Source of the DNA: Sinohyriopsis cumingii
Taxonomy: Eukaryota; Mollusca; Bivalvia; Unionida; Unionidae
Reading direction: 5' to 3'
NCBI GenBank assembly: GCA_028554795.2
Contig: CM068827.1
Coordinates: 72,451,809 to 72,515,808, forward strand
DNA length: 64,000 nucleotides
Shown here piece after piece: positions 1-14,462 of this stretch; position 1 is the first letter of the stretch; each line of letters begins with the position of its first letter. The notes below the pieces were generated by a model that was not told the origin of the DNA, searched no databases, and saw only the letters and a program-made list of their open reading frames with translations. The position numbers and the translations under genes are program-made.

Positions 1-350
1 TTGGAAGAACATCTGCATATGGACGTTGAGTCAGGACAGTATCTGCCGGCTGAGCAACTGTACTACGCAATCGTATTTTCAACAGAAGAACTACAATGGA
101 ATCTCAGTGCTACCAACGTGAAAAAATAAAGTGAAGCAACAGCTTTGAGGTGAGATCACCAAGAGAACCGAGCTGATTGTGAAATATAAATACGTGGGTT
201 TGGCCGTAGATGCCATTTGTGGACGTGCCGATGCAACCGTTGGTCTTGGTGTAACACGTATCCCAACCATGACAACCATCACAGGCGCACCAGTCAAAAG
301 TATTGTCGGGGCTATATAAATAGTCACCGGTGACTGGTGGTGCTAGCAAA
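1..350. other. Less AT-rich island of unknown nature, possible exon
   Basis: This stretch is visibly less AT-rich than what follows. It is open on the minus strand in two frames (327-91 and 349-110; the second is Cys/Trp-rich, with WCACDGCHGW) and partly open on plus. A good plus-strand donor-like site (GAG|GTGAGA) lies at about 147-155. No protein family is recognised and the frames compete, so no product is proposed. It may be the edge of an exon or of a mobile element cut by the window end. Confidence 0.2.
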
Positions 351-1230
351 TTAATTTTGATATGATTACATTCATGAATACGTGTCTATTCAGAACTGCT
401 TCATCAGCACAATGTAGTCAAAACACAATCAGTAACTAAATTATTTGGCAATGGAGGATAAAATGATTAGCTCTGACAACTCTGAGCACAAATAAGAAAC
501 CATGCAATTGCAAATTTGCACACAACAAACATTGAATAAAAAGAAAATAACAAAACTTCTCACATCAAAATCTCAAAGACAGGTCTATTGTCCAAGGTAG
601 TTTTTGCCAATTACTACTATGCGTACTGCATTTATCTTATATGACTCTGGACATTTGTTTGGTCACTTTACTTTTCTGTATTAATGCTAATGCACAAAGC
701 ATGTGGCTTTCTTGCTAAAATGTCATAGGGGATAGAGGCCATGATCTAGAAAAAATCAAAAAGGCCAATTATCATACTACTAATGGTGCAAATTAAATAT
801 GACTTACTGTACATACTTGCTTTCAAGTCCAACTACAAAATGGGCAGGCCTAGATCTGTCATATGATGCTCTAGCAGATCAGGCTCTATGTTGCTATAGT
901 TGGATTCAACATATAAGTACATATAGTACGTCTTAACGTAAAGCCTAATACAAAATTTGGTTCCAGTCTGTACAGTTATTGTAAAGATACTGAGCAGAAA
1001 AGAGTTCACGTCTGATGAGAAGAGGCAGGATATAATGAACAGATATGTGTTAACACTATATCCCTGCTAGTATATGGCAGGGAAGTAACTGAATGGCATA
1101 AGCCCTTCTTTATTTTATGCTGATGATACAGCAGAAGTCCATCTTCATGTTCTTTGTAAGACAACTGCAGGATATTTGCTTGTGTAAAGTGGAAAGAAAG
1201 AAAGGCTATGAGAGAGATGACTGCACACAA
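351..1230. other. Intergenic sequence, one fold-back element
   Basis: AT-rich DNA downstream of the receptor. It contains one copy of the palindromic MITE (825-919). No coding signal was seen. Confidence 0.6.
825..919. mobile_element. Palindromic MITE copy
   Basis: The arms contain CCTAGATCTGTC and its inverse GCAGATCAGGCTCTATG, bounded by AGTCCAACTACAAA and its inverse TATAGTTGGATT. This is the same fold-back family as at 32367-32455. Confidence 0.65.
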
Positions 1231-1551
1231 ATTGTGTGTGTGATTTGGAATTTTAACGTAGCTTTAACAATTTTTCAGTCATATCACTACGATGTCTGCA
1301 GTGTGGCCGTTTATAGCAATGTCTAGTACTGGGGCATCATGCCGCAGACATGTAGCATCACGTCCCACCCAGTCACATTATCCTGACACCAGGCTGACCA
1401 GTCCTAACACTAACCTCTTAATGCTGAGCGCCAAGCGAGGAAGCTGTTAGTACCAATTCTGTAAGTCTTTGGCATGACTCGGCCGGGGATCGAACCCACG
1501 ACCTTCCATATCCGAGGCGGATGCTCTAACCACTAGGCCACCAGAGCGGTT
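1231..1551 (-). mobile_element. SINE-A, full-length tRNA-derived SINE
   Basis: Read on minus it starts with a tRNA-like head carrying an A box (TGGCCTAGTGGTTAGAGC) and a B box (GGTTCGATCCC), then a body of about 230 bp and a (CA)n tail. It matches the copy at 23858-24157 over its whole length. It is degenerate as a tRNA and not a functional tRNA gene. Flanks share a short CAAATT but no clean target duplication. Confidence 0.85.
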
Positions 1552-2968
1552 CACACTCAAATTTGTGCAATTTTAACAGAAATGATGAAAACACAAAAAA
1601 AAAACAACACATGCACTTCATTAAATATATCAATATTTACATTTATTTACTTTGGTAATTTCAGCATTTCTACAAAAATGGTTCAATATAAATGATCAGA
1701 TAGGACATCATATCATTCAACCTTTAAAGATGTGCATTTCCTTCAATCATACGAATACAATTGAACTGAACAAAGGATAAGCCAATGGTCCAGTGAACAA
1801 CACACAAACACACACAATTAGTGCAATTTCAACTGCAAATGGATTACATAATTGAAAGGTACACAGAATTTGAGTGATACAAAGCAAATATGATCTAGAC
1901 CAGTGATGTTTAGCTTGAGATTTACTCCTGGATTGTCCAGCCTAAATAAACCTAACTGAATTTACACAAATCTTTATAAAACAAACAAATAAAAAAATTT
2001 AAACGTTATCTTACCTATAGCATGTGATATATGCTTGAATATGTGTTATAACTTTGTGTTATAAACGAACTTGTCTGTAAAGAAGAGTCAGAAAATACTG
2101 ACATTTTACATTTTAAAAATAACATTTTCCTCACATACGCGTATTAGTTTCATCTGACTTTTGTAGTTTAAAGCAAAGTTACATTGCTGAAGAGCAAGCT
2201 ATGACTAGGTGTGCAGGTAAAAAGATAAAATTTCAATTAGGCAAGTATCCAGTCCATCTACTCCATATGATGATACCAGGATACATACATAAATTTGGGC
2301 ATGTACATGCAAAATAATCAATCAATAAGGAAATGATAAAGATCAACATTAATGACTCCCCGTCAAGAGGAGAAACTGAAGAAAAAAATGAAAGCTGAAG
2401 AGAATTAAGGAAAAATATTAAACCTACAAATGAAATTTAACAATTTTATGCAATCCAATTCTCTTGGTTATACTAGACCTTCGTTTCATACCACAATTAT
2501 TTCTCCAATACATGAAAGATATATGTTCTAGTTAAGTTTCAACTTTCAACTCTCTAAACAATGGAATTGGTAGAAAAGGAAAATGTTCATAACGGAATGG
2601 ATATACTTTGTGTTTAGAGTTTATATGGTGTTTACAATTTAGCATACTACCTTTCGCAGTGAGTCAAACATTATTTTTATTTTCAAGTGAATATTTCACA
2701 TTTTCCATTTCATTTTCTGTAATTAAATTTCCACAAGTCAAACTTGAAAATGGTTTCAAACAAAGAATGTTTTGATCTGAAACTTATGACCAATATAACC
2801 CCCGCCAAGATGTCTGTTGAATTCCAATAATTTAAAAAGTATGACAAACACTTCACATACATCTTTCAGTAGGTATTCTTATAAAGTGTAAACTATTAAC
2901 ATCTTCCTTTTCTCTCCAAAACCAAGTAAGTATTATCATTATTGTTGAAACCACTCACTTTCAACTTG

Positions 2969-3146
2969 CCATACCTAACTATACATAGAAAATAGAGTAC
3001 CATATATCCTTGCTTGTAAGTGGAGTCAAATACCGAACTATGCATAAAAAATAGAGTACCATATCCTTGCTTGTAAGTGGAGTCAAATACCTAACTAAAC
3101 ATGGAAAATACAGTACCATATACACTTGCTTGTAAGCGAAATCAAT
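2969..3146. repeat. Tandem repeat, period about 56 bp, three copies
   Basis: Units share ATAGAGTACCATAT, CTTGCTTGTAAGTGGAGTCA and AATACC(T/G)AACTA. Confidence 0.85.
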
Positions 3147-3159
3147 CTGCAAATTATAC

Positions 3160-3325
3160 AAACCCAGAACTTCCATCACATAATGCACCAGCAGATCTAG
3201 GTCAATGCAGCTTGTATGGAGTTATCAGTGAACAAACAATCAGACCTGTATCTAATAGCACATTATGCAATGGCAGATGAGGGTCTCCGTTTCTGCAGTT
3301 GAACCCTACTTATAACATAGTACAT
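3160..3325. mobile_element. Two degenerate palindromic MITE copies
   Basis: Both show CACATTATGC/CACATAATGC loops with GCAGAT arms. The second ends TGCAGTTGAACCCTACTTAT, the family terminus. Confidence 0.6.
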
Positions 3326-4460
3326 ATGGTAAGAATATGCAATTTTCATATAAAAATAATCAAACCATCAGTTATCCACAACAAAATGGAGTTAATTGGA
3401 ACATTATGTAAATAAATCTTAAGGCGAAGCAACAGAATTCCCCTTTTATGTCCAATATGGGTTTACCGGTACTTTCAATTTACTACTAAAAGTAACATAA
3501 TCAACTTGAGCAATTAGCATAACAAAGGGCAACCACTCACTACAAATTGGTTCTGTAGTGATGAAACAGAGGAACATAATTGAGAAACCCAAGTTTGAAG
3601 AATATGGGCACTCAGGGGCCATAACTCTTCCAGATGAAGATGTGGAATGAAATCCCATTCCTTCAAGGACTCCTCAATACAAACAACATCTAATGTATAG
3701 GCCATTCTTAATGAGATCCTAATGAATAATAATGTATTGCGAAAACAAGGATAAGCTAGGCAGATCAAGAAAAAATATGGCATCCTACTGTACATCAAGT
3801 AATGATCTGAGCTGTTTGCATTCGTTGAGAATTTCATCATGGGTGTCTCCAGCAGTTCAGGGAAGGAACAGATGACAAAAGGATTCAATACAGTAGAGAG
3901 ATATGTCCATTCTCTTAAACGTAAGTTTATTTACATCCTATCTTGAGTGTCCTTTTTCTCTACAGTGCACAAAATACAAGTTAACGATAGAGAGAAAAAA
4001 AACTATTTAAAACATGGATTTTGTTTCTGATTAGGTATGGTTTAAATGTACAGCAATGATCAATCAATACTGTGGTCAAAACACGCGGTCAGAATAAAAC
4101 ATTTACAAAATATGCATAGTGACACAAACTGCCCTTTTAACCACCACCCCCACCAGTATATACTTTGTGGTGTACTTTAAATAGTTTTGGGTACATGTAT
4201 TAATTTGTATCAGAAGTGCACAACCTGGTTGTTGTTATGGTGCTTGCTGCTTTTAGTGCCTGTGGGTGGGAGGAACTGGGATTTTCCCTTTAAATGACAT
4301 TTTTTATTTTCTGAACTCAATACAACATCATTGGTCAACTGACAATATGGATATACAATTTTATTCATATGAACACATTTTTTTGTTTCAATAACAGACT
4401 GGCAGTTATATATTTACCCACAAAACAGCAGGATTATTTGTTCAAAACTGTTTGAAAGCC

Positions 4461-7527
<3,067 letters not shown>

Positions 7528-7592
<65 letters not shown>
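7528..7592. repeat. (TA)n microsatellite
   Basis: Uninterrupted TA dinucleotides over about 65 bp. Confidence 0.97.
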
Positions 7593-7593
<1 letters not shown>

Positions 7594-7818
7594 ATTTTTA
7601 AGTCAAAGAAAATGTCCCTGCCCCACAAGATTATTTACCATAGTAAATGTGTCTGATCCAAGTCAACTGAAGACAAATACATAACATGTTTCACACTCGA
7701 GCCATTTGCAGTGTGGTTACATACAGAAAACTTCAAACTGGGCTAATGAAATTTGATTGAGCAAGATGAAAATTATTGATTGTGCTGTTAACCTTACAAC
7801 CACAGACAAATAAGAACC

Positions 7819-7895
7819 AACTGCAAACAACATTGACTCTAATCTGCCGTCACCTTATGCACCAGCAGATTATGGTCTATGTTGTTTTAGTAGTA
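7819..7895. mobile_element. Palindromic MITE copy
   Basis: AACTGCAAACAACATTGACT and its inverse GGTCTATGTTGTT flank a CACCTTATGCACCAG loop. Confidence 0.7.
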
Positions 7896-8929
7896 ACAAA
7901 ATGTAATATCCAGATTTTCTGGCAAACCTGGCACTGCAAGATTTGGATTTAAGCTTTTTGGAGTTGGCTCCAACTTATACTACAGTATATACTGTACTTG
8001 CTAAATGCATGTATTGAACTGGGATGGTCCCTCCATCCATGTATCTAAAATGGAACAAGATGAAATTCTTTATTTTGCAACTTAGTGATTTCTTCAAATC
8101 TTAATATGGAACAAAATCATTACATTAAGAAAGTCACAGATTTCACAAGATCCATGCATATGATAAGGGATGTATTTCAGTGATTCAACAAATCTGTTTC
8201 TAAACATTTTGTAAAATTTTCATTTACAATATTTAATTTACTCACAGCAGTAAACTGGACTCCTTCAACATAGCCCTGCAGTGGATTTTAATACTTTTAA
8301 CAAAATTAACAAAAGATAACGAGAACAAAATACTTCTGAGAGTTGTGATTTTTTTCCCCTTCATTTTTGCTTGGTATGTAGGATGAATGAATTTATTTTT
8401 TTCATGCAGATGAATGTTGGGTGTTTTCAGCAGAAGACTTGGAGGATGTTCCGAGTAGTTTTGAATTTTACTTTTGAAATAATTAAATGAATGGTGTAAA
8501 TGTTGTAAATCAATGTTCCACCATCACAATGATACTCAAACACTCAATCTTTGCTAAATATCCATAAGTTATGAGAGTTCCTAATAAGGTTGCAAGAATT
8601 CGACATGTTACAAGCAGAAAGTCATGTTGTGCAATGCAAAAGCTAACGTTATCTTACATGTGCACAGATCTTAACGTTAGGGATTAATAATTACACAAAT
8701 CATAAAATGGACACAATCCACAAATATTCTATTCATTTCACACAATTTTCAGATACCCATGCATAGCTGCCTATGGAGAAGATAATGAAGCAACCACTTA
8801 GAAGGAACAAATAATTCACAATATAAAATCTACATACATAAAAACAACCATTAGCAAAGCCAAGATCAACAAATACATATAATACGAGTAACCATGCTTA
8901 AAAGACCCATAAGTAGATAACTTAAATTT

Positions 8930-9540
8930 CTGCACAGAAACAACTTTTCTTCATCTGGTCATGCTCCAAAATTGATAGGCTTCACTGCCATCCACAAAGT
9001 TTGGTCCAGGTCTGTAATATAAAACTAATGCTATTGTGCAGAAACCATTTTTTAAATATCTTTAGTCTCAATGACATTAGTCACTGACCTTACTGACTGA
9101 AATTTTTCCCCCCAAAATCTAGTCCAGGTATGGATGTACAGCCAATATTAATGCGTGTGGAAGTCATTTCTTTCAGCGACTTTGACCTTTGGTGCTTCTG
9201 ACCACAAACTGATAAATTTCTTCCTTTCGCCAAAGTGCCAGTCATCCACAATCTGGTAAATTTTGATGATTGAGAACCCCAAGTCATTGTGCAGAAACCA
9301 TTTTTATAATTTAAAACATATTAACTTTGACTGTTTCACTCCAAAATCAATAGGATTCTTTCATACCCCAAGTGCAATCAATCCATGAAGTTTGTTAATT
9401 ATAGACAATGGACATTTTGAGTTCTTGTGTGAAAACTATTTTTCTTCTTTCACTTTGTGACCATGACCACAAAACTGATAGGGTTCTTTCTCATCCAAAA
9501 AGGAAACATCTAGCAAGTTTGGTACCTGGAGAGAGTGGTA
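8930..9540. repeat. Dispersed degenerate repeat family R1
   Basis: Successive units of roughly 160 bp contain CATCCACAAAGTTTGGTCC, TTGTGCAGAAACCATTTTT and CCAAAATCAATAGG. The same motifs recur at 27560-28115 and 28970-29510 in receptor introns, so this is an interspersed family with internal tandem structure. Confidence 0.6.
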
Positions 9541-10794
9541 AACGTTTAGTCACTGTGCTGAGAAGAAATATGTACTAGAGAGATGGACAAACATCATAAA
9601 GCAACATGTTCCACCTTACGGTGGATGTTTAAAAACTGGTAATGTGAATGGTTCCGACTGAATAAGTTAGCAATGTACAATACAGCATTCATATTTTCAC
9701 ATACACTCCTTGCTGTGCTAAATCAGTCACATCATCACGACCAATGAATCAAATGACTGTATAATATGAAAATTATTTACACCATCAATGTCTGATGTAT
9801 CACATATCATAGCTACCCAGGACATGTACTTTTAAGGCTCCTCAATTTTAGGGTAAATCCAAACTAAATTTCTCTAATAGTCTGAACAAACAGAGCAAGC
9901 TATCAAACAAAGATCAAACAGGTGCAAATAATTTATATGAATAAACTGTTATGCATTTGTAAACTACTACACAAATTACATTATAAACACAACATTTGCC
10001 CTCAACATATCAACTCTGAGAAACAAAGACATTTCCCAGACTGAGGAGCTCTTAAATACTGGGTCAGTCCCTCATGTAGATGTAAACATACTTTGCCCTT
10101 GTCTAATTCACTCGATTTTATAAATTCTTAAAAAGCATCTCCATATGCGGAGATGCCACTCACAATTCACATCATATGTACATATATTTGAATGCAAAGT
10201 AAATGGGCATAAATTACCACTTTTTCCAATTTATTTTCTCTTCTGTGACAAAAAATGCTTACCATGTATTGAAAAATGTTTCCATTTGATTATCTGATGG
10301 TTGCACACTACAATTAGTACATGAAGGGTGTTATGATAATGGCACAAAACTATCATTACAGGACAAAACTTAAATTGTTTTCAAGCACATATTACTTTTT
10401 GCTTCAACTTTAAAAATCTGCACCATAACTGTACAAGTTAGTCAAGAAAATTGATTTATCAACAATGAAAGCACATGTATAATGTAAATGAGCATATATT
10501 TAGATTTTACAATCAGAAGAATAAAAATTCATGTTTGTCATAATCAAAATACTTTTGGTGTAACAGGGTTAACAAGGTCTGCCTTGTACACATTTTTGTG
10601 AGAGAGAGCCTTTTATTACCAATGGCTGTTGCCTAAAGGGTATGATCTGTTTCATCGCTTCACTATTTATGACAATAAATATGCTATCCATACTGCAATC
10701 TAACAAAGAATTCCTTGTTGTCAAGTTATGATTCTGTTTATGCCAATGATTTGCATACATTTTTTAAACAGTGACTGAAAGAGAAGATTAAACT

Positions 10795-11376
10795 CAGACC
10801 TGCCAACCCTAAAAAGACCTTCTCAGTAAGGCAATCAGTTTTTTCTGGCAAGTAGGACCAGTTTTCAGTAATGTGTAAGAAATTATCATGTACTGCTATT
10901 GTTAAGCTGTTTAAGTCCAGATCTGTGATTAAGAATTGATGCAGCAATGGCAAACAAAAAGTTTGTAAAGTATACCGGTACCTTAATTACATCAGTGTCG
11001 TTTCACAAACTGCAGTTTCTTTTGTACTGATTTAAACTTTTAAAGAGGTTTAATGTCCCTTTCATCATGAAAAGTATCACTTTTTGGATGCAATTTTTAG
11101 AAAATATGCATCAGCTTGATCATGCAGATGTTTTGAATCACAAAATATTTGCAGTTTAAAGCATCCAAGTCACTCCTGTAAAGTTAATCTGGTTCCCTGA
11201 CTAAGTCTCCTGATCGTAATATGAAACAAGAATCAGAATGAAACATGGGCAAGCCAGTATCCGGATTTAATTGCAACAATTTTATTACTGTAATTGGTGT
11301 TTTTGTTCCGTAAGTCCATTTTTAAAAGGTCATTTCCACAAAAATTACGGCATAATCATAAGGGTTGGCAGGTCTG
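10795..11376. mobile_element. Complete 582-bp non-autonomous TIR element (TIR family 2)
   Basis: It begins CAGACCTGCCAACCCT and ends AGGGTTGGCAGGTCTG, perfect 16-bp inverted repeats. TAAACT directly precedes (10789-10794) and follows (11377-11382), a 6-bp target duplication. No transposase is encoded. Related copies lie at 59801-60404 and from 40186. The superfamily is not assigned. Confidence 0.85.
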
Positions 11377-13376
11377 TAAACTTCTTAATTCCATGATACA
11401 TTTCAGTAGCCAAGTAAATTATATCAGACTGAAGACATCATGCGAAACAAACATTCATCATATTATGATCCTGTCTACATTTCTTGAAGACAATCTACCA
11501 AGACACCATGTGCATAAAAACTTCCATTAATACTGTTCCATTAAAACAAACTCACAAGTAGTAGTAAAGGATTGTGTATATCTTCTCCAGAGGAGCCTAA
11601 CTTAATTTGCCACCACATCTCGGGTCTGGGTTTTCCAATGTCTCTGCCTTATAAATAATCTGCTTGTGAGGATGTGCGTTTGAAAGTCATTGGTTTGTTT
11701 AAAATCAGCGATTTTGTTTTTTATAAGTAGACCTAGAAACTACATGTAAACATTCCTCATGCCATACAGACACAAAAGTCTTCTTACCGCTTAAAAAAAG
11801 ATAACTTCTTCAATTGTTGGCCAATTTAAAGATAACTGTGATTGCGTGTTTGTAAAAAGTAACAGATTTATTTTTCTCAATAAAAGCGATTTCCATTATT
11901 TGTCCACCTAATCTATTTTTAAAAAACAAAATGTCAAGAGGCTACAAGACTTTAGACCCAACACATTTCATTGATATACCATCTATTATATGATGTAGTT
12001 GTAGTTGTAGGGTTTAACGCCATTTTTCAGCACACGATAGGCTATACATGGTGGCCAGTATTAATGGTGGAAGAAGAACCCGGGAAAACCCTGGAAAGAA
12101 CCACCGACCCACGAGAAGCTACTGGCAAGCTTTCTCACATACCCATATCAGCCGAATCCGAGACTCGAACCCATGCAGACAGAGGTGAGATGGCAGTGAT
12201 CTGTAATGTAGAGCACTTTAGACCACTCGGCCACTCAGGGCCCGATTATATGATGAACCATCTCTTTGAATACAGCCCAACTGTCATAATTGGAAAACTT
12301 TATGGAAATTTCCACATTTGATTCTTGAATGTCCAATTTTGACATATTTGAACACCTAATTTTCATGATTTTGCAATGATTTCATTACATTCAATGGGGT
12401 TGTTGTTTGTTTTGCTGTGCAATTTGTGTACAGGTCATAAAAATCTACATAAATAAACATCCAACCACACAAAAAATTTAAATCTACAATTTATATAAGT
12501 TATCTTACCTTCATGCTAAATATGTTTTTGTTAAAACCCTTTACAGATTGGGTATTCAACAAACATACACTCAGAACCGTTATGTCTTTCACAATCCAGA
12601 AGTGCATGTTCTGAAACTAAGCTATACATGTATTTTTTGCATTGGGTGTTTGCTTCCAACTGGACTAAAGAAAGACCATTCACAGTTCTCCAGACAATGT
12701 TTCCCTTTATTCTATGCAATTACATGGACCCTCTCTTCTGATTTCCTAGTTTCTATCTATATAGCTAGAACCAAGTCTGTTTAAGAAGCTTCCAGAAAAT
12801 GTAGATGGGTCCATACTGATGCTGGGGAATGCTTCCAGTCACCGACCTATAACCCTGATTGTCAGTTATCACATTTTTGTTTAGTTTATCAATTAAACCT
12901 CAAATTTTTAAGAAAACTTTTAGAGCATTGGTAAAAAAAAAAATATACCATTTTTCTATACCAGATTCTACTTTTCTGCCTCACTCTGAAATAATCTAAC
13001 ATCACAGAATTTGCCACCCGAAAGAACCATTTAACAGTAATTGTATCATGTACTCCATAAATGAATGTCGTCTCCATTTCACACTTAATCCATGGAAATC
13101 CCTTGTGTCTAATTGCACAACTTCTAAACATAAACGTCTTTGATTAGCTTCTCAGTAACACTGTTTGCTGGTTTTGTTCACTAAAGTAAATTCCATACTG
13201 ATCTTTGTTTCCACGCATTTCAAATGATTAAAAACAATTATACAAATGTATGGGTTTGTACTGTGTGTGAATAAAACAAGGTTGTATGGCCTTTTTCTCC
13301 AGGTGAATATTGTACATCTCTAACATTGCAAGCAGATGAGTAATTCATCAATTTAAGGACTAAAGGTTCACTTGTA
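11377..13376. other. Intergenic sequence between TIR element and receptor 3' end
   Basis: It holds one full SINE-B (11996-12244). The rest is AT-rich with no recognised gene. Some of 12300-13376 could be 3' UTR if the receptor mRNA is long. Confidence 0.5.
11996..12244 (-). mobile_element. SINE-B, full length, with 11-bp target duplication
   Basis: Read on minus: a tRNA-Leu/Ser-like head with GGCCGAGTGGTCTAAAG (A box) and GGGTTCGAGTCTC (B box), a body, then a tail GGCGTTAAACCC(TACAACTACAAC). ATTATATGATG is duplicated perfectly at 11985-11995 and 12245-12255. Confidence 0.92.
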
Positions 13377-13760
13377 CGTCGAGTGACACCAACTTGTGTT
13401 ACAACACATCACTATCACATCCTGTGACACATACTTCTATTACCGCCCTTTATTATCATGTGATGAAGACTTGTCACTGTGCAGATCTGAACACTTTAGA
13501 TCACTTGCAAGTCAAGTGAAACCAACTTGTATTATAATACACTTTCATATCCAATCCTTGTTATCATGTGATGAAGACTTGTCACTGTACAGATCTGAAC
13601 ACGTAGATCACTTGTAAATCAAGTGACACCAACTTGTATTAAAATACATCACTTTCACATCCTGTGACACTCAGATATATTACAGCTTTGTTAATCATGT
13701 GATGAAGACTTGTCATTGTACAGATTTGAATTTAAAGCTCCCTTATAAATCAAGTTACAC
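13377..13760. repeat. Tandem repeat of about 107-133 bp, three copies, just past the stop codon
   Basis: Three imperfect units each carry CAAGTGACACCAACTTGT, then ATCATGTGATGAAGACTTGT, then CAGATCTGAACAC; a partial fourth begins near 13749. They start about 115 bp downstream of the receptor stop, so they may lie in its 3' UTR. AATAAA-type hexamers on the minus strand occur at 13868-13863 and 13454-13449, but the true polyadenylation site cannot be chosen from sequence alone. Confidence 0.8.
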
Positions 13761-13873
13761 TAACTCAAATCAATCAGACTTAATATTATCAGCCTGTTTT
13801 GTATCGCCGACACATAATTCTGAGTTGTAATATGAACCTCCTGAATCCAATTACCACACCTATTTATTGTGTA

Positions 13874-14462
13874 CTAACAAGGTGTAGTTCTGACTTGAAT
13901 CGGTAAATGACCGTTAGCTACAGATAATCCATTCATCATGGCATAACTGCTACTACTACTTTTACTGCTATCTTTGCTGCCCTCGGTGGATGAGCCATTG
14001 TCCATGGCTCCTATTGCACTGTTAGGACTGGCTGGGTTTGAATTATGGGCTGCACTGATTATATTATGGGGTAAGCCCCCACATGCCTGGTCCCTTTCTT
14101 GAATTAGTGTACAATCACATGGCTCTGCCCCTACATTAGAATGATCAGGCTGCCAAGCGTAACTTGGGTCATGAAACAGATCATCCAACTCGACTCCCTG
14201 ATCCTGGGACTTTGTCACCACTGGTAAAAAGGGGATGTTAGAATCGTCCAGTTCCTCTTCCATTAGATGAGGACCATCATCATCATCTATATCATTCAAA
14301 TCATTATGTTGCACTTCTTCTGACTTAAGCTGTCCTTCATTAAAGAAATAAGACACATCTCTAAAAACTGGGTCCAAGTCTGGCACAAGAATTTCAATTA
14401 TTTCTTTAAATGTAGGTCTCTGTTTGGGTCTGAATCTCCAACACATTAACATCATGTCATAC
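13874..14462 (-). CDS. INSR: Receptor exon R (last): end of kinase and C-terminal tail
   Basis: 589 nt including the TAG stop at 13876-13874. TTTACAG acceptor. It begins [20 protein letters not shown], the conserved kinase end, followed by a tail of about 160 residues. The tail has an acidic cluster ([20 protein letters not shown]), a Ser-rich run, and SYAMMNG 23 residues from the stop. YAMM is a YxxM motif in the same place as the YTHMNG of human INSR, a direct p85/PI3K docking site. The tail has no second domain. Confidence 0.96.

Larger units (their letters stand above)
1552..4460. other. Intergenic AT-rich sequence
   Basis: No gene recognised. It holds a three-copy tandem repeat of about 56 bp (2969-3146), two fold-back MITE copies (3160-3222, 3240-3325) and an unassigned minus-strand open frame of 124 codons (3888-3514) with no recognisable domain. 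Confidence 0.55.
7593..10794. other. Intergenic sequence with dispersed repeats
   Basis: It contains a MITE copy (7819-7895) and a decayed dispersed repeat array (8930-9540) with recurring ACAAAGTTTGGT, CAGAAACCATTTTT and CCAAAATC. No coding signal was recognised. Confidence 0.55.

Noticed and set aside
1478-1550. tRNA gene
   Set aside because: A and B boxes are present, but the arms do not form a sound cloverleaf and the sequence continues into a SINE body shared with 23858-24157.
3514-3888. 124-codon minus-strand gene
   Set aside because: No recognisable domain, AT-rich context, and no splice or family support; possibly part of an unknown repeat.
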